A DNA stretch of 64,000 bases. It comes from Chelatococcus composti. Its GTDB lineage: Bacteria > Pseudomonadota > Alphaproteobacteria > Rhizobiales > Beijerinckiaceae. Location of the stretch: assembly GCF_014201415.1 (NCBI RefSeq), contig NZ_JACHEH010000004.1, forward strand, positions 434,001 to 498,000, read 5' to 3'. Below, piece after piece: positions 63,547-64,000 of this stretch. Position 1 is the first letter of the stretch; each line of letters opens with the position of its first letter. The notes beneath the pieces are model-generated. The model searched no databases, was not told the origin of the DNA, and saw only the letters and a list, made by a program, of their open reading frames with translations. Position numbers and translations under genes: made by a program.

Positions 63547-64000
63547 GTGCTTACATCACGTTCCAGAAGACATTTACTTGCCGGTGTAGCATCGATCGCC
63601 TTGTTTCCAGGCACGACACTGGCGGCAGACCTGCCGTTCTTCACTTCACCGCCACCTATACAGGTGCCGCTCAGCTCGAACTTTACTTTCGAACTGTTTA
63701 CCGGCTACCTTGTCGGCAGCGTTGAGCAGAATGCCTTCAACTGCTGCGGCGAGAAATTCGCCCATACGCGGTGGAAGATCAGCGATGCCGGCATCGTCGG
63801 AGCGACCGTCAGCTATCGCTGGAACAGCTTCGATCTGCGCCTTTCCGGCTGGACCCTGGCGTGGTCCGGCGTCTCATCCGAATCCTACACCGACGCCATC
63901 GTGTGCGATCGCGGCTGCCGTACGCGGCTCAACTGGCGCAACGACAAGGCCAAGTTGCCGAGGATGTATCAGATCGACGCCTCCGTCGGATACAACTTCT
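63547..64000 (+). CDS. Omptin-like outer-membrane beta-barrel protein, N-terminal part
   Basis: The frame opens with GTG 63547 after GGGAGGG and is still open at the window end (151 residues). The N-terminus is a signal peptide (HLLAGVASIALFPGTTLA, cleavage before ADLPF). The mature sequence resembles omptins by eye: GYLVGSVEQ, FAHTRWKISDAGIVGATVSY (compare Q-L-D-W-K-F-N-N-A-A-I-I in OmpT) and R-L-S-G-W-T-L. Omptins are surface endopeptidases with Asp pairs; here the corresponding segment SESYTDAIV has only one obvious Asp (about 116), so activity is uncertain. Base composition is visibly less GC-rich than the neighbours. Other beta-barrel families remain possible. Confidence 0.5.
   Translation, partial: MLTSRSRRHLLAGVASIALFPGTTLAADLPFFTSPPPIQVPLSSNFTFELFTGYLVGSVEQNAFNCCGEKFAHTRWKISDAGIVGATVSYRWNSFDLRLSGWTLAWSGVSSESYTDAIVCDRGCRTRLNWRNDKAKLPRMYQIDASVGYNF

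Overview
The window is chromosomal DNA of a high-GC alphaproteobacterium, most likely of the order Hyphomicrobiales (Rhizobiales). This rests on gene content and order: HisZ next to HisG, small clade-typical proteins (DUF2093, DUF4170, a DUF6101-like protein), an lpxK/waaA lipid A block, a rluB-rsmD operon divergent from tadA, and a groESL operon with CIRCE. I cannot name the genus. There is no rRNA, tRNA, CRISPR array, insertion sequence or prophage, and gene density is high on both strands.

Layout. 1-3.9 kb (minus): truncated EamA transporter, gshA, a YbdK-type ligase, rsmE with a TTG start. 4.1-10.7 kb (mostly plus): small secreted protein, ubiA, DUF6101-like protein (minus), cysQ-like phosphatase, DUF4170 protein, DUF374 acyltransferase, waaA, lpxK. 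10.7-12.6 kb (minus): DUF2093 protein, xseA. 12.7-20.3 kb (plus): SelW-like protein, purD, a probable fluoroacetate dehalogenase overlapping a GNAT gene, hisS, hisZ-hisG, a META-domain protein. 20.5-24.9 kb (minus): SbmA/YddA-like ABC exporter and groES-groEL behind an RpoH-type promoter and a perfect CIRCE. 25.2-26.1 kb (minus): three tiny Gln/Leu-rich genes behind an AT-rich leader. 26.3-36 kb: EamA transporter, cheZ, L,D-transpeptidase, patatin, omega-aminotransferase, HAD hydrolase, cheY, MaoC hydratase, ribF, an MCP without a sensor domain. 36.2-46.7 kb (plus): ileS-lspA, a secreted Pro-rich protein, a catalytic/non-catalytic M16 peptidase pair, pgi, mutL. 47.0-47.8 kb: a Cys/Pro/Lys/Glu repeat protein encoded by 63-bp tandem repeats, also behind an AT-rich leader. 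47.8-50.5 kb: rsmD, rluB, tadA. 50.6-59.1 kb: glcDEF divergent from a LysR gene, then lutA, lutB and lutC. 59.1-63.4 kb: Gdx/SugE exporter, ornithine cyclodeaminase, ornithine aminotransferase and arginase, with a divergent Lrp regulator. 63.5 kb to the end: the start of an omptin-like outer-membrane protein.

How the parts work together. Two catabolic islands stand out. The glc/lut island should feed glycolate and L-lactate into the respiratory chain. The arginine island should convert arginine to ornithine and then to glutamate semialdehyde or proline, with a guanidinium exporter downstream in the same orientation. The lipid A genes, lspA, the L,D-transpeptidase and the M16 pair are envelope functions. 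cheZ, cheY and the MCP are scattered chemotaxis parts. The least explained loci are the two AT-rich-leader loci (the small-protein cluster at 25.2-26.1 kb and the repeat protein at 47.0-47.8 kb) and the omptin-like gene at the right edge.
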